45,462 nucleotides of DNA, taken from assembly GCA_003557485.1 (NCBI GenBank), contig PWOI01000091.1, positions 1 to 45,462 on the forward strand, given 5' to 3'. The notes beneath the pieces were generated by a model that was not told where the DNA came from, did not search any database, and worked only from the letters and a program-made list of their open reading frames with translations. Shown here in pieces: positions 32,065 through 39,951 of the stretch (the first letter of the stretch is position 1; each line of letters opens with the position of its first letter). A program made the translations under genes and the position numbers. Origin of the DNA: Elusimicrobiota bacterium. GTDB taxonomy: Bacteria > CG03 > SLGR01 > PWQF01.

Positions 32065-33024
32065 TTAAAACCTCCCCGAAAGAGACACCCTGTGGGAACC
32101 GTAGGATTCTCTTATACCATTAACAGGAAGAATAAATGAGTAGTCTATACTCATTTTAACCATCTCTTCAAATTCATGCAAAAATCCAGTTCCAAGCGAT
32201 ATGCCGTTAAGGCCTGCTCCCGTAAAATCCAACCCCCCCCTGAAAGGAAGTGTCTCATCAAGAAACCAACCTTCAACACCCGCTTTAAACGAAATCTTAT
32301 CCCTGTCGTCCCCCCACTTCTGGAAGCGCCAGCATATGTCCAGCGCAGTTACTATATTTCTTGCCGGGACTTGTTCAAAAAGCAGAACATTAGGAAGCCT
32401 GTAAGCTGCACCCAGTCTTAAAACCGGAGGAACTATATCTTTATGTGTAAGCCCGATATCGGCCGGAATCAGATTCTGTCCTGCAGCGGCAAGGTTTAGA
32501 TCCTGGAGGGGCTTGAAAATAACACCCAGGTCTGCCGTAACAGCATCTGAATACTTCCCGCCTTCAAATACCGGGTCGGCTTTAGCATATTTATCAAGAG
32601 TATATCCCTGTCCCAGGTACTTGAGGCTCACACCTCCGCTAAGCTGAGGAATAAATCTGTGTCCGTATGATATGATAAAAGTATCTTCTCTGTAAAGATC
32701 GCGGGCATTAAGATTTGTCCAGGCAACCCCAATACCGCCTGCATAATGAACTGGCATAGCAAATGAAACCAGGTTGAGTCCTATTTTTACCTCATCAAGC
32801 CCCATAAAAAGACCGGCATGCATTGCGCAGGCATTATATTCCTTAATATTCGTAAGGCCGGCGGGATTAAAGAAAACGGCATTGGAATCATCAGAAACTG
32901 CCGTGAAAGCTCCCCCCATACCGGTAGGACGCGCCCCCCATCCCGGGTCAAGAAAAGCTGCGCGTGAGTGACCGGCTGAAAGTATTATTATAAATATTAT
33001 TATACTATGTTTTATTTTCTTCAT
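32065..33024 (-). CDS. PorV/UPF0164-type outer-membrane barrel protein
   Basis: 319 residues. After a signal peptide (about 1-22) comes GWGARPTGMGGAFTAVSDDS and NAVFFNPAGL, the hallmark N-terminus of PorV/PorQ and UPF0164 outer-membrane proteins, related to FadL-like barrels. Regular aromatic-ended beta strands run to the C-terminal VSLSGRF. In Bacteroidetes, PorV shuttles type IX secretion cargo; here it sits beside proteins with no canonical T9SS tag, so it may serve in export or anchoring of the neighbours. ATG overlaps the previous gene stop (ATGA). Confidence 0.85.
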   Translation of the reverse strand: MKKIKHSIIIFIIILSAGHSRAAFLDPGWGARPTGMGGAFTAVSDDSNAVFFNPAGLTNIKEYNACAMHAGLFMGLDEVKIGLNLVSFAMPVHYAGGIGVAWTNLNARDLYREDTFIISYGHRFIPQLSGGVSLKYLGQGYTLDKYAKADPVFEGGKYSDAVTADLGVIFKPLQDLNLAAAGQNLIPADIGLTHKDIVPPVLRLGAAYRLPNVLLFEQVPARNIVTALDICWRFQKWGDDRDKISFKAGVEGWFLDETLPFRGGLDFTGAGLNGISLGTGFLHEFEEMVKMSIDYSFILPVNGIRESYGSHRVSLSGRF

Positions 33025-34349
33025 TTTGCCACCGCCACCATACCGGAGACAAGCTGGTTTTTACCATCTACTTTAACCTTAAACTGGTAAATATAGATAC
33101 CGCTCTCAACAATATTGCCCCGGCCGTCCGTACCATCCCATATATATGGTTCTCTTGTTAGTTTGGACACTTCTCTGCCGGTAATGTCAAATATTCTTAC
33201 AGTTGTGCTCTGTCCGCTAAGGCCCTGAAAGACAAGCTCGGTATTCATAACGCTGCAGGCCGGAGTTATTATCCTTTTCCGGGGGCGAAAATCATCCCCG
33301 GAAAGAGTATTTACGGCATATATTCCATAAATGCCTGTTTTGTTGAGGTTTACTCCCAAAAACAAGTCTCCCTCAAAAGGTTCTTCATCTCCCCCTATAA
33401 ATTCCCACTCTTCAAACTGATTGTCCCAGTGAAAAAGAGATATTTTGCTGATACTGTGGGCAGAAATACCGGGACCTAAGTCCGCTGTTTTAAGCCCGTA
33501 AAACCATAATTTTACAGGCCGCTTAAATTTCAGCCCTTCCGGCTCAATTTTATATACATTTAAAGGTTTATTGTCGGCTGCCTGCTTAGGGGATTCTTTA
33601 TCAAAAACATCCGTGTTTAATTGATAGAGTGTAATCACTGTATCTTTTTCTAAGGCTTTTGGAGGAATTTCAATATATGAGCCGTTACTAAGTGTGATTT
33701 TTCCTCCTTTTGCAGCTTTTACTGCTGCAGAAGATTTATCAACTACGGAATCAGGTTCCGGATCTACGGGAAGAATCTCTTCAATGGCTAGATCAACTGT
33801 TATTAGCGTTTGATAATAACCCGGAGACGCTTGAGAAAAATCTCCCTGTATATACATATGGGCTGTTGTTCCTGAAAGAGTTTTATTAGAAAGGTTTGCA
33901 AAAGTAGGCACAACCGATATATCTTTTTTATCTTCTATTCTATGCCATCCGGCACCTGTACCGGTAGAAGGAGTAACAAAAGGAGCTTCTTTGAGTATAT
34001 TGCAAAACAAATCAACACTCTCAAAATATTGATCGGTTATGGTATTTGTTGCAATCAGGCCGCGATAGGGTCCCTCGCCGCTCTGCCCGCGCAGAGTCTT
34101 TCCTTCTATACCGAAATTCTCAGTATTATTTGTATAAGCACGAAACCAGACATTAAACTCCTCATCTTCGAAAGTTATTTCTACATGAGGAACACCTATG
34201 ACATAGCCGGCACTACGGGAAAGGCCCTCTCCGAAAGATATGGGAGCAGTAGTTATATTAACATTAATGCTGCCGGCTGAAGCTCTTACGGCAAACAACA
34301 ATAAGCAGACAAATATTATAGATATAGTTTGTAAATATCTTCGGATCAT
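33021..34349 (-). CDS. Exported protein with ZU5-like and FlgD-like C-terminal domains
   Basis: 442 residues. A signal peptide (about 1-25) precedes a beta-rich N-terminal region that mentions no known catalytic motif. Residues about 210-300 look like a ZU5-type domain (GGKITLSNGSYIEIPPKAL, DTVITLYQ, KRPVKLWFYGL). The final 65 residues are a FlgD-Ig/T9SS-type-A-like fold with IFDITGREVSKL, WDGTDGRGN and VESGIYIYQFKV, ending MVAVAK. Such C-terminal domains are common on secreted proteins of FCB-type bacteria. The start overlaps the chaperone-like gene by ATGA. Role: probably a large surface component. Confidence 0.78.
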   Translation of the reverse strand: MIRRYLQTISIIFVCLLLFAVRASAGSINVNITTAPISFGEGLSRSAGYVIGVPHVEITFEDEEFNVWFRAYTNNTENFGIEGKTLRGQSGEGPYRGLIATNTITDQYFESVDLFCNILKEAPFVTPSTGTGAGWHRIEDKKDISVVPTFANLSNKTLSGTTAHMYIQGDFSQASPGYYQTLITVDLAIEEILPVDPEPDSVVDKSSAAVKAAKGGKITLSNGSYIEIPPKALEKDTVITLYQLNTDVFDKESPKQAADNKPLNVYKIEPEGLKFKRPVKLWFYGLKTADLGPGISAHSISKISLFHWDNQFEEWEFIGGDEEPFEGDLFLGVNLNKTGIYGIYAVNTLSGDDFRPRKRIITPACSVMNTELVFQGLSGQSTTVRIFDITGREVSKLTREPYIWDGTDGRGNIVESGIYIYQFKVKVDGKNQLVSGMVAVAK

Positions 34350-35131
34350 TTTACCATAAATTCTGTTGAATCTCCCTTAACAGAATATTCTCTGTCATAA
34401 TCCATACCATATTTGATAAGCGGCTGAGCAATATATCTGCCCGAAGGCAAATCCAATTCATTGAGAACGGCCTGTCTTGCAGAAAATTTTTCGATCTGTC
34501 CCGGAAAAATAGGAGTACGTCCGACAAGTTCAATTTTTGCTGCAGAACTATCTCCACTTCCGGAAATAAAAACATGAACTTCGGGCCTAATATGCGCATT
34601 GCCGTCATTCTCAATTCTTAAGCTCATAGAAGCGTTTGATATTTTAATATCGGTTACATTGCAGGACATATTCAATCCTTCGTCTGCTGCAGCATATACA
34701 GGAAACCCGAATCTTCTCTGAACAGACACTCCCCCTCCGGATATGTCAATGTTTTGGACTGCGAAAAAATTCATAGCAACAACTTCTCCGTTTAAACCCG
34801 ATGGCAGCTTTATGCTATAATCAATTGCCCGGGTTTCACCGGGATCAAGAGTAAATTCACGTGGAGTCAATGTAAACCATTCGGCAACATCAATACCGGA
34901 ATTCTCACTGTTAATGCCCCTGAGCTTAAGCCAGTTTTCCGAAGCCACACTGAAAGAAACCGTATCGGATGAAGGATTTTTAATTATATACTCTCCAGAG
35001 TATGCTTTTCCTGAAGGTATTGCAACCCTTATCATTTGCGGGTTAACCTGCAGATCTGATCTCAGAGTACCGCTGGCAGCAAGACACAAAGCCGTTGCTG
35101 CCAGCAATTTTTTCATAAATGAAGCTGCCAT
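34346..35131 (-). CDS. PapD-like periplasmic chaperone
   Basis: 261 residues with a signal peptide (MKKLLAATALCLAASGTL at about 6-23). The N-terminal immunoglobulin-like half reads like the pilus chaperone fold: VNPQMIRVAIPSGK, YIIKNPSSDTVSFSVA, WFTLTPREFTLDPGETRAI, then VVAMNFFAV; the second half (VQRRFGFPVYA, SLRIENDGNAHI) repeats an Ig-like pattern. In pilus systems such proteins donate a strand to subunits. No usher is in the window. The start may be ATG 35131 or ATG 35116. Confidence 0.75.
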   Translation of the reverse strand: MAASFMKKLLAATALCLAASGTLRSDLQVNPQMIRVAIPSGKAYSGEYIIKNPSSDTVSFSVASENWLKLRGINSENSGIDVAEWFTLTPREFTLDPGETRAIDYSIKLPSGLNGEVVAMNFFAVQNIDISGGGVSVQRRFGFPVYAAADEGLNMSCNVTDIKISNASMSLRIENDGNAHIRPEVHVFISGSGDSSAAKIELVGRTPIFPGQIEKFSARQAVLNELDLPSGRYIAQPLIKYGMDYDREYSVKGDSTEFMVK

Positions 35132-35192
35132 CCGCGTTATCTCTCGATAGAGCAGATACTGCGGCTATATAAAGGAGAAAGAACCACCCCTT

Positions 35193-35867
35193 TTACTCAA
35201 GAAACATATCAACCACAAAATTTCCGCTGTATTCTCCTGGAGCATTATTCTCATAAGTACAGAGATACACGTGAAATTCAAAAGGGGATTCCAGGGTATA
35301 AAGACCGGCGGGTGCCCCCACTACATTAAACCACTCACTAAAACTTCCAAAACCGAGATTAAGGTAGGAATCATAGACAAAACCCATATCTCCGGTATCC
35401 GCTACCCATCTCCAATGGTCGTAATTAGTCATCGCATCATTGCCCGGATCAGCGGGTTCCGGTACTGTTCCCGCCGCCGTTGTACTTGTCGGTACAGCGG
35501 CCCAGGCAAGTCTGACGGTTGACGAAGAAACTTTATTGACAAGCCCGCCGAACTCATCAGTCTGCCAGGCAACAGTGTCAGGTGTAACATCAAAATTGTT
35601 GGTGTAAATTGCTAAATTCCAGGCAGCATAATTTGCTGTTGCTTTTACTATAATGTAATTTTCACCTAAATGATACCGCTCATTAATGGTACCAAGTGCC
35701 AATATTGTAGGATCTCCACCCGATGATACTATAGAAAGAGAAATGGTTTCTCCCACTGTTGCTGTTGCGCTGAGTTCCTCTGATAAAAGTGCCTGCGCTC
35801 TTGCAGTTGAAACAACAAAAAACGCAACTAGCGTTCCCGCTGCTACTAATCCGATTAGTCTTTTCAT
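35193..35867 (-). CDS. Hypothetical exported surface protein (possible pilus-like subunit)
   Basis: 224 residues, no family recognised. It has a clear signal peptide (MKRLIGLVAAGTLVAFFVVS, cleavage near ARAQA), followed by a beta-rich Thr/Ser/Gly protein (ATATVGETISLSIV, NYIIVKATANYAAWNLAIYT) ending GNFVVDMFLE. The SATATVG opening and the strand pattern resemble fimbrial or spore-coat-like (SCPU/CsuA/B-type) subunits, but only in general form. It is the first gene of an operon with a PapD-like chaperone, which is why I suspect a secreted subunit. AAGGAGA precedes the ATG. Confidence 0.65.
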   Translation of the reverse strand: MKRLIGLVAAGTLVAFFVVSTARAQALLSEELSATATVGETISLSIVSSGGDPTILALGTINERYHLGENYIIVKATANYAAWNLAIYTNNFDVTPDTVAWQTDEFGGLVNKVSSSTVRLAWAAVPTSTTAAGTVPEPADPGNDAMTNYDHWRWVADTGDMGFVYDSYLNLGFGSFSEWFNVVGAPAGLYTLESPFEFHVYLCTYENNAPGEYSGNFVVDMFLE

Positions 35868-35905
35868 TTTCCTTCTCCTTATTAATACTTCCTTAATTAT
35901 ATTAT

Positions 35906-35920
35906 GCAGTTTCTAACTGC
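35906..35920. promoter_or_regulatory. Palindrome near the surface-operon promoter
   Basis: GCAGTTTCTAACTGC, with perfect 6-base arms around TCT. It lies directly upstream of a TATAAT (35896-35901, minus strand) that could serve as a second -10 box, with a poor -35. A palindrome at this place suits an operator or activator site. Confidence 0.45.
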
Positions 35921-36037
35921 TCTTTCTTATGAACTTGGCCTTAATAACCTATAATTATGTTTTTTTTATCTTATGCACCACCTCCATGAAGTAGATTTTA
36001 AAATAATATGTATTTAATGTAAACGATTTCATAAGTA

Positions 36038-36065
36038 GTATTACAAATTAAATTTTCTCTGTCAA
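36038..36065 (-). promoter_or_regulatory. Sigma70-type promoter for the surface-protein operon
   Basis: On the minus strand a perfect TTGACA (36060-36065), a 16-base spacer and TAATAC (36038-36043). Transcription would start near 36031, leaving a leader of about 160 bases that is very AT-rich and contains a GGAGGTGG with no start codon at proper spacing. The gap 35868-36082 holds no other gene that I can support. Confidence 0.6.
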
Positions 36066-36082
36066 GAAATTTTTACCCTTGT

Positions 36083-36643
36083 TTATCTGCTATACTCAAG
36101 CAGCCGGGACAATGACTCTATCTTTAACTCGCGGACTATGTATTCAAGCACCTGTATTGTTACAGCTGCATCTGAGAGCGCGCGGTGGCTGGTCTCATGT
36201 GGTATATCCAGATAGTCGGTTATGCTTGTAAGCGAGTTGCTTGGAAAACTGAAAGCCCTTCTCAATATCTTTAAAGTGTCAACTATAATGTTATCCAGCG
36301 GTTCAAGTCCCGCCGCCATCAGTTCTGATTGGATAAAGGCAAGGTCAAAAGCAGCGTTATGAAAAACCAGAACAGATCTTCCTACTACATTTTTGAACTC
36401 TCCGGCAATCTCTCTGAAGGTGGGCGCATCCCTAACCATATCATCTGTTATTGAATGTATAGCGCTTACCTGCGGGGGGATATCAATAAGCGGGTTAATG
36501 AAAGATTCATATACTTCCGTAACCTTCCAGTTAAGAGTTTTTACCACTCCTACTTCACATATCCTGTTTCCGCATGCCGGTGAAAAACCAGTAGTTTCGG
36601 TATCAATGGCTGCAAATTTAATTTCTGATATAGGTTTATTCAT
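36083..36643 (-). CDS. DnaQ-like 3'-5' exonuclease (DEDDh family)
   Basis: About 186 residues. ExoI is IDTETTG, ExoII is VFHNAAFDLAF and ExoIII is HRALSDA, the complete DEDDh active-site set of the DNA polymerase III epsilon family. Length and absence of extra domains fit a stand-alone exonuclease. It overlaps dinB: ATG 36643 was chosen (8-base overlap), and a GTG at 36664 would add seven residues. The pairing suggests an action on DNA ends made or left by polymerase IV, but no direct evidence exists for that. Confidence 0.88.
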   Translation of the reverse strand: MNKPISEIKFAAIDTETTGFSPACGNRICEVGVVKTLNWKVTEVYESFINPLIDIPPQVSAIHSITDDMVRDAPTFREIAGEFKNVVGRSVLVFHNAAFDLAFIQSELMAAGLEPLDNIIVDTLKILRRAFSFPSNSLTSITDYLDIPHETSHRALSDAAVTIQVLEYIVRELKIESLSRLLEYSR

Positions 36644-37841
36644 CTCTAATTTCTGTTCCTGCACGGTATATCAATCCATCGCCGTATTTGTTCCTTATTT
36701 TATCAACAGCATTATCAAGCCTGATATTTTTTTTATGTTCTTGGCTGTTTTCTTCGGCAAAGAGTTTTAGCTGTTCTTTTTTATCTTTAAAATTATCGAC
36801 TTTCACTCCCAGCAGGCGGATTTTCTTTGACTTGTGAGACCTGCGAAAATCCCTGAAAAGCGAACGGGCAGCGGAGTAAATTTCCTCAACTGTATTTACT
36901 TTTCCCCCGGGCTGTTTTGTGCGTGTATAAGTTTTAAAATTCTCAAGACGTATTTTAACAGACACATTTCTTCCGGCAAGGGATTTTTTTCTTAAACGGC
37001 CTGCAACTTTATCAGAAAGTTTCAGCAAAACAGCCTCTGCCGTTTCGTTTTTTGAAATATCCTTTTCAAAAGTGTACTCGTTTGAAACCGACTTTACAAT
37101 ACCGGCGGCCTCAACTTCCGAATTGTCAACTCCTCTTGCCAGGTTATAGAAACGGAGTCCGCTCTTTCCGAACTTTTCAACCAGTTTGTCCGCTGAAAGA
37201 CCTGCTAAATCTTTTACATTATGTATTCCTATGGATTTAAATAATTCAGCTGTTTTACCTCCTATTCCATAGATCTTATCTATGGAAAGAGTTTCCAGAA
37301 AACATTTTATTTCTTCAGGCCGGACCACAAAAAATCCGTCAGGTTTTTTATGTTCCGAAGCAAGTTTCGCAAGAAATTTGTTCGGGGCCAGCCCAACAGA
37401 AGCGTTAAGCAATGTTTCCGTTTTAATTCTTTCTTTCAACCTGCGGGCTGCATCTTCAGGTGTTCCGAAAAGGTGCCAGCTTCCGCTTATATCTATGAAG
37501 GCTTCATCTACAGAAACCACCTGAACCTTCGGAGAAAAGTCATTAATTATATTGAATATCTTTTCAGAAACTTTAAGATATCTATCCATATCCACAGGCA
37601 AAAAGACTGCACCGGGACATTTTTTATAAGCCTGAGAGATAGGCATTGCGGAATGGATTCCGTACTTTCTTGCCTCGTAAGAACAGGCGGCCACCACCCC
37701 TCTTCCCTTTCCCTGTTTGGGGTCAGAACCTACTATTACCGGTTTGTTTTTCAGGGAAGGATTATCCCTCTGTTCAACGGATGCAAAAAAAGCATCCATA
37801 TCAATATGGATTATGAATCTTTCAGAAGCTGCATACGGCAT
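36636..37841 (-). CDS. dinB: DNA polymerase IV (Y-family translesion polymerase)
   Basis: 401 residues. Palm motifs HIDMDAFFASVEQ and VVSVDEAFIDISG carry the metal-binding Asp and Glu residues; GVVAACSYEARKYG and the little-finger region (LAGRNVSVKIRLENF) follow. It copies damaged DNA without proofreading. ATG 37841 was preferred to a TTG at 37847. No beta-clamp motif is clear at the C-terminus, where QLKLFAEE (residues near 370) is a plausible clamp-binding QLxLF, followed by a charged tail. It overlaps the exonuclease gene downstream. Confidence 0.95.
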   Translation of the reverse strand: MPYAASERFIIHIDMDAFFASVEQRDNPSLKNKPVIVGSDPKQGKGRGVVAACSYEARKYGIHSAMPISQAYKKCPGAVFLPVDMDRYLKVSEKIFNIINDFSPKVQVVSVDEAFIDISGSWHLFGTPEDAARRLKERIKTETLLNASVGLAPNKFLAKLASEHKKPDGFFVVRPEEIKCFLETLSIDKIYGIGGKTAELFKSIGIHNVKDLAGLSADKLVEKFGKSGLRFYNLARGVDNSEVEAAGIVKSVSNEYTFEKDISKNETAEAVLLKLSDKVAGRLRKKSLAGRNVSVKIRLENFKTYTRTKQPGGKVNTVEEIYSAARSLFRDFRRSHKSKKIRLLGVKVDNFKDKKEQLKLFAEENSQEHKKNIRLDNAVDKIRNKYGDGLIYRAGTEIRDE

Positions 37842-37849
37842 TTTCAAAT

Positions 37850-38401
37850 TTATAGTTTATACTTTTTATTCTCACTGATACGTTTAAGGACTTTCTTATG
37901 AATATCAAGCACTTTTGAATCATGCAAAATAAAACGTATCTTTTTTACAAATTTAAGCTCAGGTGCGGTTGCGGCAACTGTTTCCAGCGCAATTTCTGCA
38001 GCTTCGTTGACCGGATAACCGAAGACTCCGGCAGATATAGCAGGAAATGCAATTGTTTCTATACATTTTTTGTCGGCAAGAAGCAGAGCATTCCTGTAGC
38101 AGGCGGCAAGAAGCTCCTTTTCGGGTTTATCCACTCCGTAGACAGGGCCCAGGCAATGAATCACATAACGGTTCGGAAGGTTGTGTCCTCCTGTTATGAC
38201 GGCCTGACCCGGCTTGACAGGAGCCATCTTGCGGCACTCCTCGGAAAGTCCGGCTCCGGCAGCGCGGTGAATAGCGCCGGCCACGCCCCCTCCCGGCATA
38301 AGCTGCGAATTGGCTGCATTAACAACAGCATCTGCATCACTCTGGCAGGCAATATCACCCGTTACACATTCTATTTCCACTCCGTCTATTTTCTCTTTCA
38401 T
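37850..38401 (-). CDS. Macrodomain (ADP-ribose-binding) protein
   Basis: 183 residues, a single macrodomain: GDIACQSDADAVVNAANSQL, GGGVAGAIHRAAG and IAFPAISAGVFGYP are the ADP-ribose-binding loops. The order and spacing are those of YmdB/MacroD-type hydrolases that remove O-acetyl-ADP-ribose or ADP-ribosyl groups from Glu/Asp. It is cytoplasmic, with the start ATG two bases after the HPP-PEBP stop. Confidence 0.94.
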   Translation of the reverse strand: MKEKIDGVEIECVTGDIACQSDADAVVNAANSQLMPGGGVAGAIHRAAGAGLSEECRKMAPVKPGQAVITGGHNLPNRYVIHCLGPVYGVDKPEKELLAACYRNALLLADKKCIETIAFPAISAGVFGYPVNEAAEIALETVAATAPELKFVKKIRFILHDSKVLDIHKKVLKRISENKKYKL

Positions 38402-38402
38402 T

Positions 38403-39347
38403 TTAAGCCGGATTAATAAAGCTAAGAGTTGCTTTGTCCAGTATATGTCCGCTCATTGCCTTTTCCAGTTTAAGGCATTTTGAGCCCTCAGGCAGATCAA
38501 GTTTACAATCCAGAGCATATAACTTAAAGACGTAAATATGGTGTAAAGATGAAGAAGAGGGCCCCAAATATCCGGTATTGCCATAATCGTTTATTCCTGG
38601 AACACAGAGTGGATATGTACCTTCTTCTATTTCTTCTGTTTCCGGCGGGATATTCCATAAAATCCAATAGATTCTTACCCCCAGAAGCCCCTCGTAATCC
38701 GACATTATAAGGGCCAGGGATTCCGTCCCCTCCGGAACGCTGTCAATTCTTAAAGGAGGTAAGATATTCTCTCCCCTGCACGTATACTTTTCAGGAATTT
38801 CACCGCCGTCAGGGAAAGCAGGACTGGATAGTTTCATCCCGGGCCTTTTGGACGGTTCGTCTCCTATCAGGTTTATTATATAAGGTTTCACAAGGTTCTT
38901 TAAGCCAAGCATTATAACTACCGCTGCGGCCATAAAAACAAGGGTCCTTATATTCCACTCGTTAAGGACAAGGCCCAGCGCAATCCCGGCAGCCGGAGGA
39001 TGTTCTGTATTTGTTGCGACCATTATGAAGATTGCCACTCCGACAGCCACTCCGCCTGCTATATAAAGGGCATATTTATCCGGAAGGGCGGGCGTAAAAA
39101 AAAGATCCATCAAAACACCTACAAGCATACCCACGGTATATCCCCCCGCTACCGTTCTCAAAGAACTCATAAAATGTCTCGGACGGGTAAAAATAGTAAA
39201 AGATGTTGCCCCTAAAGAAGCTATAAGAGCGGTCTGAATTTCAAGGTCAAGAAAAACAAGAATTAAAGCTATGGAAAATATAGCCGCAAGGCTCTGCAGT
39301 ATATATTTATAAGGGTCTCTTCTAAGTTTCCAGTCAAAAAGATACAT
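38403..39347 (-). CDS. HPP-family membrane domain fused to PEBP/YbhB-like domain
   Basis: 314 residues. Residues 1-155 form an HPP protein with four or five membrane segments, SLGATSFTIFTRPRHFMSS and the name motif NTEHPPAAGIALG (His116-Pro118); HPP proteins are proposed transporters (nitrite in chloroplasts). Residues 171-314 are a phosphatidylethanolamine-binding protein/YbhB domain: FPDGGEIPEKYTCRGEN, LPPLRI, WNIPPE, VFKLYALD. The ligand pocket is altered: the usual DPD is DYEG and the HW of HWV.NIP is YW. The fusion is unusual, and both halves are clearly in one frame. GGAG lies eight bases before ATG. Transcription is divergent from the DUF2141-crtI genes. Confidence 0.85.
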   Translation of the reverse strand: MYLFDWKLRRDPYKYILQSLAAIFSIALILVFLDLEIQTALIASLGATSFTIFTRPRHFMSSLRTVAGGYTVGMLVGVLMDLFFTPALPDKYALYIAGGVAVGVAIFIMVATNTEHPPAAGIALGLVLNEWNIRTLVFMAAAVVIMLGLKNLVKPYIINLIGDEPSKRPGMKLSSPAFPDGGEIPEKYTCRGENILPPLRIDSVPEGTESLALIMSDYEGLLGVRIYWILWNIPPETEEIEEGTYPLCVPGINDYGNTGYLGPSSSSLHHIYVFKLYALDCKLDLPEGSKCLKLEKAMSGHILDKATLSFINPA

Positions 39348-39413
39348 ATTATTAACTCCGTTAAACTTATCAAAGAAAGCTTAACAAATATTTTATAATA
39401 TGTGAAGGTTAAA

Positions 39414-39425
39414 GTTTCTAGAAAC
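39414..39425. promoter_or_regulatory. 12-bp palindrome in the divergent intergenic region
   Basis: GTTTCTAGAAAC, a perfect 12-base palindrome in the 147-base gap between the HPP-PEBP gene (minus) and the DUF2141 gene (plus). Its position, just upstream of the plus promoter at 39437, fits an operator serving both directions. Evidence is shape and place only. Confidence 0.35.
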
Positions 39426-39436
39426 CGTTTTTCATT

Positions 39437-39465
39437 TTGATTATAGAAATTAATTTTAGTAGAAT
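39437..39465 (+). promoter_or_regulatory. Sigma70-type promoter for DUF2141-crtI-rudS
   Basis: TTGATT (39437-39442), a 17-base spacer and TAGAAT (39460-39465). The transcript would start near 39472, about 23 bases before the DUF2141 ATG. Confidence 0.55.
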
Positions 39466-39494
39466 AATATTTCATAATCTGAGGATAATTATTA

Positions 39495-39929
39495 ATGAAA
39501 CTTTTAATCTCTTTTTTATTATCAGTCTCTTTACCTGCTGTCCTTTATTCCGGACAGCAAAAAGGTGATATCACTATACATTTTGAAGACTTAAGAAATA
39601 TACAGGGAGGGATAGGAGTACTTCTTTTTACTTCTCCAAAGGGGTTTCCCGGGAATCCCGAAAATGCTTATATAAATTACTACAGCACGCTCTCTGCCCC
39701 TAATCATACTGTAAAGTTTTATGAGCTGGACTACGGGACCTATGCCGTTTCTGCATTCCACGATGAAAACAGCAACAAAAAGCTTGATACAAACTGGCTT
39801 GGATTGCCCCGTGAAGGAGTCGGGGTTTCCTTAAACGCCCTGAGGCCTTTCGGTTCGCCGCGTTTCAGGGATGCCGCATTTGAGCTAAATAGCAGCTCCG
39901 CAACTCTTAATATCGGAATTAACTACTAA
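39495..39929 (+). CDS. DUF2141 family exported protein
   Basis: 144 residues. A signal peptide (about 1-19, ending near YSG) is followed by a beta-rich domain with GTYAVSAFHDENSNKKLDTN, LGLPREGVGVSLNA and FGSPRFRDAAFEL, the full DUF2141 pattern. The HDENSNKKLD part resembles a calcium-binding loop. DUF2141 genes often stand near carotenoid genes, as here: crtI starts 22 bases downstream. The function is unknown. GAGG lies about ten bases before ATG. Confidence 0.88.
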   Translation: MKLLISFLLSVSLPAVLYSGQQKGDITIHFEDLRNIQGGIGVLLFTSPKGFPGNPENAYINYYSTLSAPNHTVKFYELDYGTYAVSAFHDENSNKKLDTNWLGLPREGVGVSLNALRPFGSPRFRDAAFELNSSSATLNIGINY

Positions 39930-39951
39930 TACAGAAATTGTGAGGATATAA

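Noticed and set aside
35950-36031. Small ORF (about 25 codons) in the surface-operon leader
   Set aside because: No ribosome site before its ATG and no protein-like features; AT-rich noise is more likely.
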